Source: an uncultured Bacteroidota bacterium
GTDB taxonomy: Bacteria > Bacteroidota > Bacteroidia > AKYH767-A > JABDAW01
Reading direction: 5' to 3'
NCBI GenBank assembly: GCA_903844645.1
Contig: CAIMUP010000104.1
Location: 1 to 64,000, forward strand
Length of the DNA stretch: 64,000 bases
How positions within the stretch are numbered: position 1 is the stretch's first letter; the number at the start of each line of letters is the position of its first letter. Position numbers and translations under genes: made by a program. This document shows, one piece after another, positions 9,093 through 19,623 of this stretch. Under the pieces are notes generated by a model that was given only the letters and a program-made list of their open reading frames with translations, was not told the DNA's origin and searched no databases.

Positions 9093-9998
9093 TCAGAATC
9101 TTTTAATGATTTGTTTACCGAGAATATTGATGATTAAAGTAACGACGAAGAGCAATGCCCCCATTTCGACCAATGCAGAAACATAGACTTTGTCGGGTGC
9201 TTCGGTGAATTCATTGGCGATGACGGATGCCATCGTATTGCCAGGTCCGAAAAGGCTTTTCGGAATGTCATGCGTGTTGCCGATGAGCATCGTTACTGCC
9301 ATTGTTTCGCCCAATGCACGACCTAATGCGAGCAACATTCCGGCGAATATTCCGGAGCTTACATAGGGGATTATAAGTTTTTTAATGACTTCAAATCTTG
9401 TTGCTCCTAATGAATATGCCGCTTCTTTTAAATTCGCAGGAGTCATGCTGATTACTTGCGTGATTAAAGATGCGGAATAGGGCATAATCATGAGGGCTAA
9501 TATTAATGAAGAAGTGAAGATTCCTACGCCATACGGGAGGATTCCGAACTTCATTTCATAAGTTCTGATGATCGGTACGAGCACGAATAATCCCCAGAAA
9601 CCATAGATGACGGAGGGGATGCCGGCGAGTAATTCGATGATGTTTTTGAAGATCTGGGAGAAGATTCCTTTGGGGTAATATTCGCCTAATAATAATCCGA
9701 AGGCGATGGAGAATGGAGTAGAAATTATTAGGGCTAATAACGATGTGATTAAGGTGCCGAATAAGAAGGGCAATGCCCCGAATTTACTGGTAACAGGATC
9801 CCATTCGCTAGTGGTTAGGAATTTGAATCCTAATGATTTTATTGAAGGTAAAGAGGAGACAACCAATGTCAGAAAAACGGCTATCATAATTACTACAATC
9901 GTGATAGCAGATAACTTCAAACCTCTTGTAAAAAGGGCTTCGGAGAGCTTGAGCCTTTTGATATGTTTTGCAGAGGTTAAGTTTTGGAATGTTGTCAT
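9093..9998 (-). CDS. pstC: Phosphate ABC transporter permease
   Basis: PstC-like permease (IELLAGIPSVIYGFWGLFVLVP, GRALGETMAVTMLIGN). Confidence 0.95.
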   Translation of the reverse strand: MTTFQNLTSAKHIKRLKLSEALFTRGLKLSAITIVVIMIAVFLTLVVSSLPSIKSLGFKFLTTSEWDPVTSKFGALPFLFGTLITSLLALIISTPFSIAFGLLLGEYYPKGIFSQIFKNIIELLAGIPSVIYGFWGLFVLVPIIRTYEMKFGILPYGVGIFTSSLILALMIMPYSASLITQVISMTPANLKEAAYSLGATRFEVIKKLIIPYVSSGIFAGMLLALGRALGETMAVTMLIGNTHDIPKSLFGPGNTMASVIANEFTEAPDKVYVSALVEMGALLFVVTLIINILGKQIIKRF

Positions 9999-10121
9999 TT
10001 TTGTTTTGTCGTTAATCGTTATTTGTATTAGTTTTTTAAAGTAGAAAAGTTAGTAGTACTTTTACATACTACTAACTATTTTCTACAATTTACTAACCAA
10101 TAATAAATTTATTCTTTTGTA

Positions 10122-11204
10122 TTATAACAATGGTTTACCACCGAAGTTTATTGATTTAAGATTTGCTTCTGCAACCTTCTGTGCTGCGGCTGGAAGCGGA
10201 GCATAGTTTAATGGTTCAGCTAATTTCTGACCTTCGTGAATCATCCACCATACTAATTTGGTTGCTGCCTTAGCTTTATCCATTGCACGACCATCGTAAT
10301 TCTGATCTTTGTATAGTAAAATCCAAGTGAAACTACTGATAGGGTATCCATCGGAAGCATCGGTATTAGTCAATGATACACGAGCATCAGCAGGGATGGT
10401 AACATTCGCAGCAGAGGTAACGGACTTGATGGACGCATCAACAAAAGCACCTGATTTATTCTTTACTGAACCATACTGCATCTTGTTTTGAACGGCATAA
10501 ATCAACTCTACATATCCTACAGCACCAGGAGTTTGTTTGACCATACCACTAACACCTTCATTGCCTTTGGCACCAAGACCTGCGGGCCAGTCAACAGAAG
10601 TTTTCTTACCGACTTTTGTATTCCATTCAGTGCTTACTTTGCAGAGATAATCGGTGAAACAAAAGGTCGTTCCTGAACCATCAGAACGATGTACGATGAA
10701 CACCGCTAAATCAGGCAATGTAATGGTTGGATTTGCTGCTTTAACCTTCGCATCATTCCATTTGGTAATCTTTCCTAAGAAGATGTCAGCGATAACATCT
10801 GGAGTTAATTTCAACTTAGGATTATTAGGTAGATTGTAAGTCAAAACAACAGCACCAAGGCAAGTAGGAACATGTACAATTGGAGCAGGTGCAGCCTTTA
10901 ATTGTTCTTCGCTAAGAAAAGCATCAGAAGCTCCGAAGTCAACTGTTTTAGAGGTAAGTTGTTTAATGCCACCTCCAGAACCTATTGATTGATAATTTAC
11001 CTTTACCCCCGTGGTCTTGTTATACTCATCAAACATTTTTGAGTACAAAGGATAGGGGAAAGTAGCTCCTGCACCAATTAGTTCAGTACCGTCAGGCATC
11101 GTCTTTACAACTTCTTTCTTTGACAGATTCGGGAAGGTGAACGCCGTTGTTACAATGGCAATCAATGCTACTACTGCAAGGATGCCGATTTTCATTTTCT
11201 TCAT
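10122..11204 (-). CDS. pstS: Phosphate ABC transporter substrate-binding protein
   Basis: LIGAGATFPYPLYSKMFDEY, YQSIGSGGGIKQL, HRSDGSGTTFCFTDYL. Confidence 0.96.
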   Translation of the reverse strand: MKKMKIGILAVVALIAIVTTAFTFPNLSKKEVVKTMPDGTELIGAGATFPYPLYSKMFDEYNKTTGVKVNYQSIGSGGGIKQLTSKTVDFGASDAFLSEEQLKAAPAPIVHVPTCLGAVVLTYNLPNNPKLKLTPDVIADIFLGKITKWNDAKVKAANPTITLPDLAVFIVHRSDGSGTTFCFTDYLCKVSTEWNTKVGKKTSVDWPAGLGAKGNEGVSGMVKQTPGAVGYVELIYAVQNKMQYGSVKNKSGAFVDASIKSVTSAANVTIPADARVSLTNTDASDGYPISSFTWILLYKDQNYDGRAMDKAKAATKLVWWMIHEGQKLAEPLNYAPLPAAAQKVAEANLKSINFGGKPLL

Positions 11205-11250
11205 GATTTTAATTATTTATTTGTTATTATTATTAATGCCGCAAAATACT

Positions 11251-11275
11251 TCCTTTAATATTACCTTAATATTAT
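11251..11275 (-). promoter_or_regulatory. Candidate Pho box upstream of pstS
   Basis: Minus-strand direct repeat TAATATTAAGG/TAATATTAAAGG, TTAA cores 11 bp apart. Confidence 0.4.
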
Positions 11276-11288
11276 TCAAAGATTATGA

Positions 11289-12461
11289 TTAGAATTTCCA
11301 GAACATCGTCAAACGAACATCAAGATCGTTATCGCTTTTTACTTTTCCTGTTACGCCTTTAGCGTGATCATCGTATGAATTCATCCAGATATTAGGCATG
11401 ATATGAACATTGTTTGTTGGAGTCCAATCTAATCCTGCGGTAAGGAAAGTTTCTTTCAAATGTCCGTTGGTAGAGGTGGAATAATACTTATTATCGGTGC
11501 TGTATTTTGAATCAGGGTCATAAGAATCATAACGTGCAAATACTCCCAACTTACCCTTAACTATCGGTGCACGAACAGATACTGACCAACCCATTGGCAC
11601 TGCATTTCCTTTCGTTAACATAGAATCTGCAAGTACGGTATCTGATGCTAACTTATAGACCGTATAATTTTGATTTTTCTGATTAAATAGTTCTAAACAA
11701 ATCGTTATAGGATCAGAGGTATAGGCAATAAAAAGTTTCATCATACTCTTGTCTTTCAACAAAGGATGTGGTTGCGTATTCCTTTCATAATCTCCATACA
11801 AATCAATTACCAAATGCTTGTTGAAAAACTTACCATACAAGTCCAGATAAGCCTTTTTATAGGCGTCTGTTTCAGGTCCGTAGCTTGGCGATGGGTTATT
11901 AGCTACCAAGATATTATAACCATAATCTCCGGCATCATTAAAACGTCCTTGAACAGCCAATCCGAAATCGCTTGATTTAGCCAAACCACGCTGATCTGTA
12001 ATTGTTTTTTCGATAGAACGATATCCATAGATCACCTCTGATAGGAGAGCATAGGTATTGGTGTTTTGTTGCCCAAAGATGATGTCTTGATTCTTGACAA
12101 AGTTCTTCCATTTGACGAATGCTTGCTTAGGATAGAAAGTACGGTTTCCACTTGCATCGAAATTACTTCCCTCTTGTGCAAGATTTACCACTGCCGAGAA
12201 TTGTTCTGAAAAATTGTATTCATACCCTAAATAAATTCTTCTGAATTCAAAGGAATTAAAGTGTGTAGGAACCTTTGCATACTGCGTGCTTCCTCTTAAT
12301 GCAGAATCTGCATGAACTTTTACCTGATAATCTGCAAAAACCTGCCCGGTAACTTTGCCGGAGGGTTTAAATTCTGTTGCGACATCCTGCGCCTGTGCAT
12401 TGTTGAAGCTTACGAGGCAGAACATTGCTACTGCCATTACTACTGTTGTGATTTTTTTCAT
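11289..12461 (-). CDS. Porin (OprO/OprP-like, probably phosphate-selective)
   Basis: Signal peptide, FEFRRIYLGYEYNFSEQFSAVVNL, C-terminal beta-strand WKF; adjacent to pst genes. Confidence 0.8.
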   Translation of the reverse strand: MKKITTVVMAVAMFCLVSFNNAQAQDVATEFKPSGKVTGQVFADYQVKVHADSALRGSTQYAKVPTHFNSFEFRRIYLGYEYNFSEQFSAVVNLAQEGSNFDASGNRTFYPKQAFVKWKNFVKNQDIIFGQQNTNTYALLSEVIYGYRSIEKTITDQRGLAKSSDFGLAVQGRFNDAGDYGYNILVANNPSPSYGPETDAYKKAYLDLYGKFFNKHLVIDLYGDYERNTQPHPLLKDKSMMKLFIAYTSDPITICLELFNQKNQNYTVYKLASDTVLADSMLTKGNAVPMGWSVSVRAPIVKGKLGVFARYDSYDPDSKYSTDNKYYSTSTNGHLKETFLTAGLDWTPTNNVHIMPNIWMNSYDDHAKGVTGKVKSDNDLDVRLTMFWKF

Positions 12462-12564
12462 TTTACTTTTTTGTTTGATTATTTATTAAATTAGTTTCGG
12501 AATGTTTATTGTCTTTTCGACGGTGCAAAAAAACAACTCTTATATTATCATAAAATTATTTCAA

Positions 12565-12581
12565 TGTTAAGCTATTGTTAA
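12565..12581 (-). promoter_or_regulatory. Candidate Pho box upstream of the porin gene
   Basis: Minus strand TTAACA-ATAGC-TTAACA, direct repeat with 11-bp period. Confidence 0.5.
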
Positions 12582-12767
12582 GCCTACACTTTTAATTCAT
12601 AATTGAATCAAAAAAGCGTCCTTACTACTCGCTATACGGATATTTCCATACCCCAATCTCTTTATGAGGACTCGAAATCTTTATTTACTAATCAGAAAAC
12701 ATAATATCGTTATCCTTAACCGGCAATGAATATTACAGGATACTAATTTACCCTATATTAATGGTGA

Positions 12768-13739
12768 TTAAGAGGACAAAATAGTCGTCAGCTTTAACAA
12801 CGATTCATCAATTTCCTGCCCCGTTTTCACTGCGTTATTAAAGGGAGTGTAAACTACCTTATTATTTATGATGCCGACCATCTCGTGGCTCCGATTTCCT
12901 ATCAAAGATTCTACTGCCACCACTCCCAATCGGGTTGCTATTACTCTATCCATGCAACTGGGGTTACCGCCACGCTGAATATGTCCTAAAATAGTTACGC
13001 GGGTATCATATTGGCTGAATTTTTCTTTTACTTTATTCGCGATAGCTACTGCCCCACCCGCTTCGTCGCCTTCGGCAACGATTATTATATAGGAAGATTT
13101 CTTCCGATTCCATCCTTTTTCCAGAATATGATACAGATGTTCGGTATCGGTGATAGATTCAGGGATTAAAACAGCTTCAGCACCCGAGGCGATGCTACTT
13201 ATTAAGGCTATTTTCCCTGAATCGCGCCCCATAACCTCTACAAAGAACAATCTGTTATGTGCATCTGCCGTATCTCTTATCTTATCTACTGCCTCGACGA
13301 CGGTATTGATGGCGGTGTCATATCCGATGGTGAAATCGGTGCCTGCCAAATCATTATCTATGGTACAAGGAATGCCAATAACGGGTAAAGAACAATATTC
13401 TTTAAAGGCGGTTGCGGCGCGGAAAGTACCATCGCCTCCTAAAGCGATGATGCCATCTATTAAATGATTCTGCAAATGCGTGGCGGCTGCTTCCATTCCT
13501 GATTTAGTTAGGAAACGGGGGCTTCGCGAGGTCTTTAAAATGGTGCCGCCTCGTTGGATTATATTACTGACATAGGCGGCATCCAGATTTATGAATTCGC
13601 CATCTATCATTCCTTCTAAACCATTCAGAATGCCTGTTACTTCCATCCCATAATAGATACCGGAACGTACTACGGCACGCAAAGCAGCATTCATTCCTGG
13701 AGCATCGCCACCCGAAGTATAGACGGCAATCCTTTTCAT
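12768..13739 (-). CDS. pfkA: 6-phosphofructokinase
   Basis: MKRIAVYTSGGDAPGMNAALRAVVR, GGDGTFRAA, PCTIDNDLAGTDFTIGYDTA; start trimmed from ORF-track 13925. Confidence 0.95.
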   Translation of the reverse strand: MKRIAVYTSGGDAPGMNAALRAVVRSGIYYGMEVTGILNGLEGMIDGEFINLDAAYVSNIIQRGGTILKTSRSPRFLTKSGMEAAATHLQNHLIDGIIALGGDGTFRAATAFKEYCSLPVIGIPCTIDNDLAGTDFTIGYDTAINTVVEAVDKIRDTADAHNRLFFVEVMGRDSGKIALISSIASGAEAVLIPESITDTEHLYHILEKGWNRKKSSYIIIVAEGDEAGGAVAIANKVKEKFSQYDTRVTILGHIQRGGNPSCMDRVIATRLGVVAVESLIGNRSHEMVGIINNKVVYTPFNNAVKTGQEIDESLLKLTTILSS

Positions 13740-13750
13740 TACAGAGATTC

Positions 13751-14161
13751 CTAAAGAAGGGATGCTTTCAGCGTGATTAGGGCTGTCAACGCTTTGGAAA
13801 CAGGACAATTTTCCTTTGCTTCCATAGCGCATGCCTGAAATTCTTCTGCTGTTATCCCAGGAACCTTTGCCGATACTTCGAGAAACGATAAAGTAATGTT
13901 GCCATCCTCTAAAGTTATCGAACAAGTAGTTTCAATATGTTCAGAAATGTAGTTCTTTGCCTTTAAAACAAAGCTCAATTTCATACTATAACATCCGGCA
14001 TGGGCGGCAGCTATAAGTTCTTCCGGATTTGTTCCTATCCCTTCTTCAAATCGGGATGAAAAACCATACTGTTCTCCTTTAAGTACGCCACTTTGGGTAG
14101 ATACCGCTCCTTTTCCATCTTTCCCTGACCCTTCCCAGGTTACACTTGCTTTTCTTATCAT
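13751..14161 (-). CDS. OsmC/Ohr family peroxiredoxin
   Basis: NPEELIAAAHAGCYSMKLSFVL, ENCPVSKAL. Confidence 0.9.
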   Translation of the reverse strand: MIRKASVTWEGSGKDGKGAVSTQSGVLKGEQYGFSSRFEEGIGTNPEELIAAAHAGCYSMKLSFVLKAKNYISEHIETTCSITLEDGNITLSFLEVSAKVPGITAEEFQACAMEAKENCPVSKALTALITLKASLL

Positions 14162-14388
14162 AATCTTTTTCTATTTATTAATATTTTATTCGGCGGCAAA
14201 CATAGCAAATTAATGGGAGAACTATTACCATTCCCTTTTATTCTATTACCGGAGTGAATAAAGATACCGGAACGGCTACCGAAAGTACGCTGATCAGTTT
14301 ATTCCCATTAAGGCTGTGGATATACAGATTCCAATTTGCGTGGGTATCCATGCCTACTAGTTTTGCCGATTTACCTTTTCCATTCATG

Positions 14389-14619
14389 GTGTGGGATGGT
14401 TTGAGGATGGTTTGGAAAGCGTTCACTTCAGTATGGAGGATGCCGAGGATGGTATGGAGGGCATTGGGGATGGTGTGGAATGCGTTCACGTTAGTATGGA
14501 AGACGCCTGGGATGGTATGGAATGCATTCATCACAGTGTGGAATGCATTCACGTTAGTACAGAATGCATTCACGTTAGTACAGAATGCATTCACATTACT
14601 ACGGAATGCATTCACGACG
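14389..14619. repeat. Minisatellite B, 21-bp unit (GTACAGAATGCATTCACGTTA), 11 units; degenerate on the left, homogeneous on the right
   Basis: 11 unit starts at exact 21-bp spacing. Confidence 0.95.
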
Positions 14620-14818
14620 GTTTTTAGTTAAAATTTGGGTGTTTTTTAGTTAAAATTTATGGAAGATGGTTTGCTCCGAACATTGTTCATTGATCGGGGA
14701 AGTGTGGAAAGGGGCGTGGGGAGTGGGGCAAATGGACTCAAATTTTACCAAAGTTCAAAGCTTTGGTAAAGTTATTTTATATATTTGCCGAGCAATTTAA
14801 AATCATGCTCTCAAAAAA

Positions 14819-15667
14819 ATGAAAAAAGCCCTATTGGTTTTGATATATGCCGCAGTCCATTGTTCTGTTTCGGGACAGGGTGCTTTGCCATTTCATGAAA
14901 ACAATCAATATTTTTTGGTGGACACTTTGCTGAATCGTATAAACAACGAGAATTACGACAGCATCTATGAACGTGACGAGAATATTTTCATCGTTATCAA
15001 AAGCAAAAAGTACGGTTTTATAAATACCAGCGGAAAGATAATAGTTCCTCTTGAATTTGATACTCTTTTTTATTATTCAGGGCACTACCTTTGGGGGAGT
15101 AAATATCATGATGGGGATTATGATGATTATGGAATTGATGAAGACGGCAAAATAACAATTTCTCAACATAAAGCTGGGTGGATTTTGACCGATAGTGCCG
15201 AAGATGCCCACTTCTTTCAATTGTTTGGCATCAAACCCACTTATGGCACTTATCTAAGCAATCATCAATATGGAATCATCATGAATATTCATGACACGAT
15301 TCGCAAACACGATACCATACCTGCCCAATACGATGAGGTGATTGTAAGAACATACGACTTTATCCCCGTTCGTATCGGGTATTGCTGGGGCATTCTTGAC
15401 TATTACAACAAATATATCGTCGAGCCTCAATACGATAGTCTTAGTTTTCAAAAAGACGGGCGTTTTTCCAAATACACCGCCGTCCATACTTATTGCAATG
15501 GGTTGGTAGGATGTTTGGAACAATTCCAAGATACCTATGTTTTCGATTGCATCATTCAGCCCCAATACGAAACCATGGAATATTTCGCTGGCGAATTTTG
15601 CTTTGTAACGACTATGGACGGAAAACGGGGGTACATTACCTACGAGAACCGGAAATTGTTCCGATAA
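14819..15667 (+). CDS. WG-repeat-like secreted protein
   Basis: Signal peptide; KKYGFINTSGKIIVPLEFDTL, CWGILDYYNKYIVEPQYDSL, KRGYITYENRKLF. Confidence 0.75.
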   Translation: MKKALLVLIYAAVHCSVSGQGALPFHENNQYFLVDTLLNRINNENYDSIYERDENIFIVIKSKKYGFINTSGKIIVPLEFDTLFYYSGHYLWGSKYHDGDYDDYGIDEDGKITISQHKAGWILTDSAEDAHFFQLFGIKPTYGTYLSNHQYGIIMNIHDTIRKHDTIPAQYDEVIVRTYDFIPVRIGYCWGILDYYNKYIVEPQYDSLSFQKDGRFSKYTAVHTYCNGLVGCLEQFQDTYVFDCIIQPQYETMEYFAGEFCFVTTMDGKRGYITYENRKLFR

Positions 15668-15743
15668 ATTTGTTTAATCCATAGAAATCTGAAAGGTTCG
15701 TTTCATCCCCTGTCTGGTTTCACAATTAATTATCTGCCAAGTT

Positions 15744-16235
15744 TTATTTCCCGAATTCCTCCAGCAATCCGTCAATCTTTTCCTTGCTTAAATTCTCATG
15801 ATAATGCATCCCGACCTGCATCATCGGGGCTGTGCCACATGAGGCAAGGCATTCGACAGTCTTGATTGTGAATTTTCCATCAGGCGTAGTTTCCCCGACT
15901 TTTATTCCTAATTTATTTTGTAAATAATCAATCACATCTTCAGCACCATTCAGGCAACAAGGACCTGTTCGGCACACTTCCAATACGTATTTCCCGACCG
16001 GCTTAAGGTTATACATGGTATAGAATGAGGCGACTTCATAAACTTCTATCGGCTGCAGCTTTAAGAATACCGCAACATAATCCATTGCCTCCACGCTTAG
16101 CCATCCCTTATTCTCTCCCTGGGCAATATGCAATAACGGCAACAATGCGGACTTTGATTTCCCTTCGGGATAACGGTTAATAATTTTATTTGCAAGAGTA
16201 ATTGCCTCCGCACTAAACTGAAATTTGGTTTCCAT
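15744..16235 (-). CDS. nuoE: NADH-quinone oxidoreductase subunit E
   Basis: CRTGPCCLNGAEDV, VECLASCGTAPMMQV 2Fe-2S motifs; Nuo gene order. Confidence 0.95.
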   Translation of the reverse strand: METKFQFSAEAITLANKIINRYPEGKSKSALLPLLHIAQGENKGWLSVEAMDYVAVFLKLQPIEVYEVASFYTMYNLKPVGKYVLEVCRTGPCCLNGAEDVIDYLQNKLGIKVGETTPDGKFTIKTVECLASCGTAPMMQVGMHYHENLSKEKIDGLLEEFGK

Positions 16236-16262
16236 AATTCCTAATTTTTAATTCCTATTGAT

Positions 16263-17462
16263 TTAAGCGTCCAGCTCACCAGCAATCACATTCATACTAC
16301 TCAAAGTAAGTATGGCATCTGATAAAAAACCATTCTTGATCATCTCACCATAAGCCTGGTAATAAATAAAACAAGGGCGACGGAAATGTAAACGATAAGG
16401 CTGCCTTCCACCATCGCAAACCAAGTAAAAACCGAGTTCGCCATTACCACCTTCTACGGAATGATAGACCTCGCCGATGGGTTTATCGGTCTCGCCCATC
16501 ACAATCTTGAAGTGATAAATCAACGCCTCCATACTGGTATAAACTTCTTCTTTTGGAGGCAGATAAAAGTCTGGAATATCGGCGTGGAATGGTCCTGTTC
16601 TTTCACATTTCTGTAACGCTTGTTTGATAATCTTTAAACTTTCCCACATCTCCTGACTACGCACCATGTAGCGATCATAAGTATCTCCATTGGTGCCTAC
16701 AGGAATATTGAAATCGAAGTCCTCATAACCGGAATAAGGATAGGCAACGCGGACATCATAATCAACTCCGGCAGCACGAAGGTTGGGACCTGTAAAACCA
16801 TAGTTCAAAGCCCGTTCAGCATTGATAGGACCTGCTCCTACACAACGATCCACGAAGATTCTATTACGATTTAATAATGTTTCAAACTCGGCAAGAACCT
16901 TTGAATAAACATCCACAAAGTTTTCAATCTTCCTCCAAGTAGTTTCATTAAAATCTCTTTCGAAACCACCAATCCTGCCAATGTTTGTAGTCAAGCGAGC
17001 ACCACAAATCTCTTCATAGATTTCATAAATAGCTTCACGTTGTTCAAACAAATAAAAGTATCCGGTAAGCGCACCACTATCCACACCAATAACGCTGTTG
17101 CAAATAAGATGGTCAGCAATTCGAGCCAGTTCCATGATGATGATACGCATGTATTGAACACGCTTTGGAATCTCTGCTCCTATCAACTTCTCAACCGTCA
17201 TGTGCCAACCCATATTATTGATAGGAGAAGAGCAATAATTCATGCGATCAGTGATAGGCGGAATCTGATAAAAAGGTTTCCGTTCAGCAAGCTTTTCAAA
17301 AGCCCTGTGAATGTATCCAATCGTTGATTCTGATTCAACAATCCGTTCTCCATCCATCTTCAAAACATTCTGAAAGATACCATGCGTTGCAGGATGTGTC
17401 GGTCCTAAATTCAGATAGGAATACTCTTTCTCGTGTATTGGAATATCTAATATCGTTTCCAT
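16263..17462 (-). CDS. nuoD: NADH-quinone oxidoreductase subunit D
   Basis: LNLGPTHPATHGIFQNVLKMDGE. Confidence 0.96.
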   Translation of the reverse strand: METILDIPIHEKEYSYLNLGPTHPATHGIFQNVLKMDGERIVESESTIGYIHRAFEKLAERKPFYQIPPITDRMNYCSSPINNMGWHMTVEKLIGAEIPKRVQYMRIIIMELARIADHLICNSVIGVDSGALTGYFYLFEQREAIYEIYEEICGARLTTNIGRIGGFERDFNETTWRKIENFVDVYSKVLAEFETLLNRNRIFVDRCVGAGPINAERALNYGFTGPNLRAAGVDYDVRVAYPYSGYEDFDFNIPVGTNGDTYDRYMVRSQEMWESLKIIKQALQKCERTGPFHADIPDFYLPPKEEVYTSMEALIYHFKIVMGETDKPIGEVYHSVEGGNGELGFYLVCDGGRQPYRLHFRRPCFIYYQAYGEMIKNGFLSDAILTLSSMNVIAGELDA

Positions 17463-17485
17463 AAATTATCTATTAATCACTTTAA

Positions 17486-17989
17486 TCATTCCCGCCCGAA
17501 CATTGTATCATCCTTATCCGTCCTGGTAGCATCTTCGATGGCATATTCTTTACGCATAGGGAAGTAATCCATGTCATCAATGTTAAGGATTCTTTTCATG
17601 TTTGGATGACCTGTGAAGATGATTCCGAAGAAATCATAAGTCTCTCTTTCCATCCAGTTTGCTGTTGAGAAAATGCCAGTCAATGTTGGAACATTTGCAT
17701 CTTCTATCGGGAAGAAAATCTTCAATCTAATCCTTACATTTTCGTACATATTATGCAGTTGATAAACCATTCCCAACTGTTCTTTTGCATCGGGGAAGTG
17801 CATACCGCACATCGTTGTTAGGAATTGGAATTTCAGTTCTTCGTCATCATAAAGAAAGCGAATGACTTCGATGATTCGTTCGCGTTTCAAGGTGTAGGTC
17901 ATGAAGTCGTAATTCAACGTAATATCTATGATATCATCCCCGAATTTCTCCTTCAATTTCTCGGTAACTCTGTCTGTTGTCAGTGCCAT
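17486..17989 (-). CDS. nuoC: NADH-quinone oxidoreductase subunit C
   Basis: NWMERETYDFFGIIFTGHPNMKRIL. Confidence 0.95.
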   Translation of the reverse strand: MALTTDRVTEKLKEKFGDDIIDITLNYDFMTYTLKRERIIEVIRFLYDDEELKFQFLTTMCGMHFPDAKEQLGMVYQLHNMYENVRIRLKIFFPIEDANVPTLTGIFSTANWMERETYDFFGIIFTGHPNMKRILNIDDMDYFPMRKEYAIEDATRTDKDDTMFGRE

Positions 17990-17991
17990 AA

Positions 17992-18528
17992 TTATTTAAT
18001 TCCGTAGCCTTCGAGCATCTTCAAATATTCAGGAGATTTTCTTCTTCCGAACTCTTCTTTCTGCACTAATTCTTGTATCCTCATAATGCCATCCAGCACT
18101 TGTTCAGGGCGTGGAGGGCAACCTGGTACATACACATCAACAGGTATGATTTTATCTATCCCCTGCAACACGCTATAAGTATCAAATATCCCGCCACTGG
18201 AAGCGCATGCACCCATAGAAAGTACCCATTTCGGCTCTGCCATTTGTTCATAAACTTGCTTTAATACAGGAGCCATTTTCTTTGCGATGGTTCCCATAAC
18301 CATCAGCAAATCGGCTTGACGGGGAGAGAAACTTAATCGCTCTGAACCGAACCTTCCCAAGTCATAATGGGATGCCGCAGTCGCCATAAATTCTATACCA
18401 CAACAAGAGGTGGCAAATGGGAGGGGCCAGATGGAATTCTTCCTTGCCATACCCACTGCTTTTTCGAGGCTGGTGGCGAAGAATCCATGTCCGCTATACC
18501 CTGCCGGTGCTTCAATTATATCTGCCAT
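17992..18528 (-). CDS. nuoB: NADH-quinone oxidoreductase subunit B
   Basis: FATSCCGIEFMA, MGACASSGGIF, VPGCPPRPEQ. Confidence 0.97.
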   Translation of the reverse strand: MADIIEAPAGYSGHGFFATSLEKAVGMARKNSIWPLPFATSCCGIEFMATAASHYDLGRFGSERLSFSPRQADLLMVMGTIAKKMAPVLKQVYEQMAEPKWVLSMGACASSGGIFDTYSVLQGIDKIIPVDVYVPGCPPRPEQVLDGIMRIQELVQKEEFGRRKSPEYLKMLEGYGIK

Positions 18529-18553
18529 AATTTTAAATTTTATTAATCAATAA

Positions 18554-18928
18554 TTAATCCCAGTCAAGGGCACCTTTCTTGATGATGTATAAAAATCCGA
18601 GCATCAAGAAAACAACAAACAAAATCATTTCCCAAAACCATGTTCCATTGCCCAAATTATCTCTGAAGTTAACTGCCCATGGATACATGAAAATAACTTC
18701 CACATCAAACAGCACAAAAAGTATCGCCGTAAGGAAATATTTTACATTAAACGGAAGCCGTGCATTGCCTTGAGCCTCGATGCCGCATTCAAAGGAATCG
18801 TCTTTTACTTTGGAGTGTTTTTTCGGTCCTAATAAATGAGAGCCGATCATGCCGAATATCACGAAGCCGATGGCTACGATGAATTGGATGATGATGGGAA
18901 GATAGTCTATCGGATTTGCGGTTGCCAT
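18554..18928 (-). CDS. nuoA: NADH-quinone oxidoreductase subunit A
   Basis: FECGIEAQGNARLPFNVKYFLTAILFVLFDVEVIFMYPW. Confidence 0.96.
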   Translation of the reverse strand: MATANPIDYLPIIIQFIVAIGFVIFGMIGSHLLGPKKHSKVKDDSFECGIEAQGNARLPFNVKYFLTAILFVLFDVEVIFMYPWAVNFRDNLGNGTWFWEMILFVVFLMLGFLYIIKKGALDWD

Positions 18929-19122
18929 GTTCGTATTTGCTTAATGATTTTACGTTTTTATTTACGCTGCAAAATTAGAAAAAATAAAAGAATAGTGAAA
19001 AACGAAAAGTGAAAAGTGAAAAATGGAGTGGAAGGAAGAATCAAATAAATGGAAGACGAAACTTTAAACAGGGTAAAATAAATCTGTGAGCAGCCTTTTG
19101 CCCAATGACCCATTTCAAGTAC

Positions 19123-19395
19123 CCGTAGCAACGGTCAGCATCGCCTTAGCAACGGTCAGCATCACCTTGGCAACGGTCGGCATCACCTTAGCAACGGTCA
19201 GCATCACCTTAGCAACGGTCAGCATCACCTTAGCAACGGTCACCATCACCGTTGCTCCGGTTTAGGAAACATAGCAACGGTGTCCACCACCTTTGCAACG
19301 GTCATCACCACCTTTACAACGGTCATCAACACCTTTGCAACGGTTACCATCACCTTAGCAACGGTTACTGTAAGAGTTGCTCCGGTGAACATTTT
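19123..19395. repeat. Minisatellite C, 21-bp unit (AGCAACGGTCAGCATCACCTT), about 13 units in two blocks each ending in GTTGCTCCGGT
   Basis: Unit starts at 21-bp spacing with a one-base slip in the middle. Confidence 0.95.
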
Positions 19396-19623
19396 TAGAC
19401 GTAAAAACCGAACTACGTTGTCTGATTCATCAAAAAATGGCATAGTTTAGTGCCAAAACACATCTATCGCTCTAATAATGCCCTTAAATCGCGTTTTAAG
19501 GCTATCGTTATTTGGGGATGCTCCCAAAGGAGGCTTTATTAGCGGTAACTTAATACCTCCCCTTCCAAATCCTTCTTAAAAAGTGCCTTTATGGGTATTA
19601 TAAAATGAGGATGTGCCTCTCAA

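Noticed and set aside
14238-14388. Minus-strand ORF tail (GKSAKLVGMDTHANWNLYIHSLNGNKLISVLSV) next to array B as a gene
   Set aside because: It could be a decayed coding fragment, but it has no start outside the repeat and no recognisable domain.
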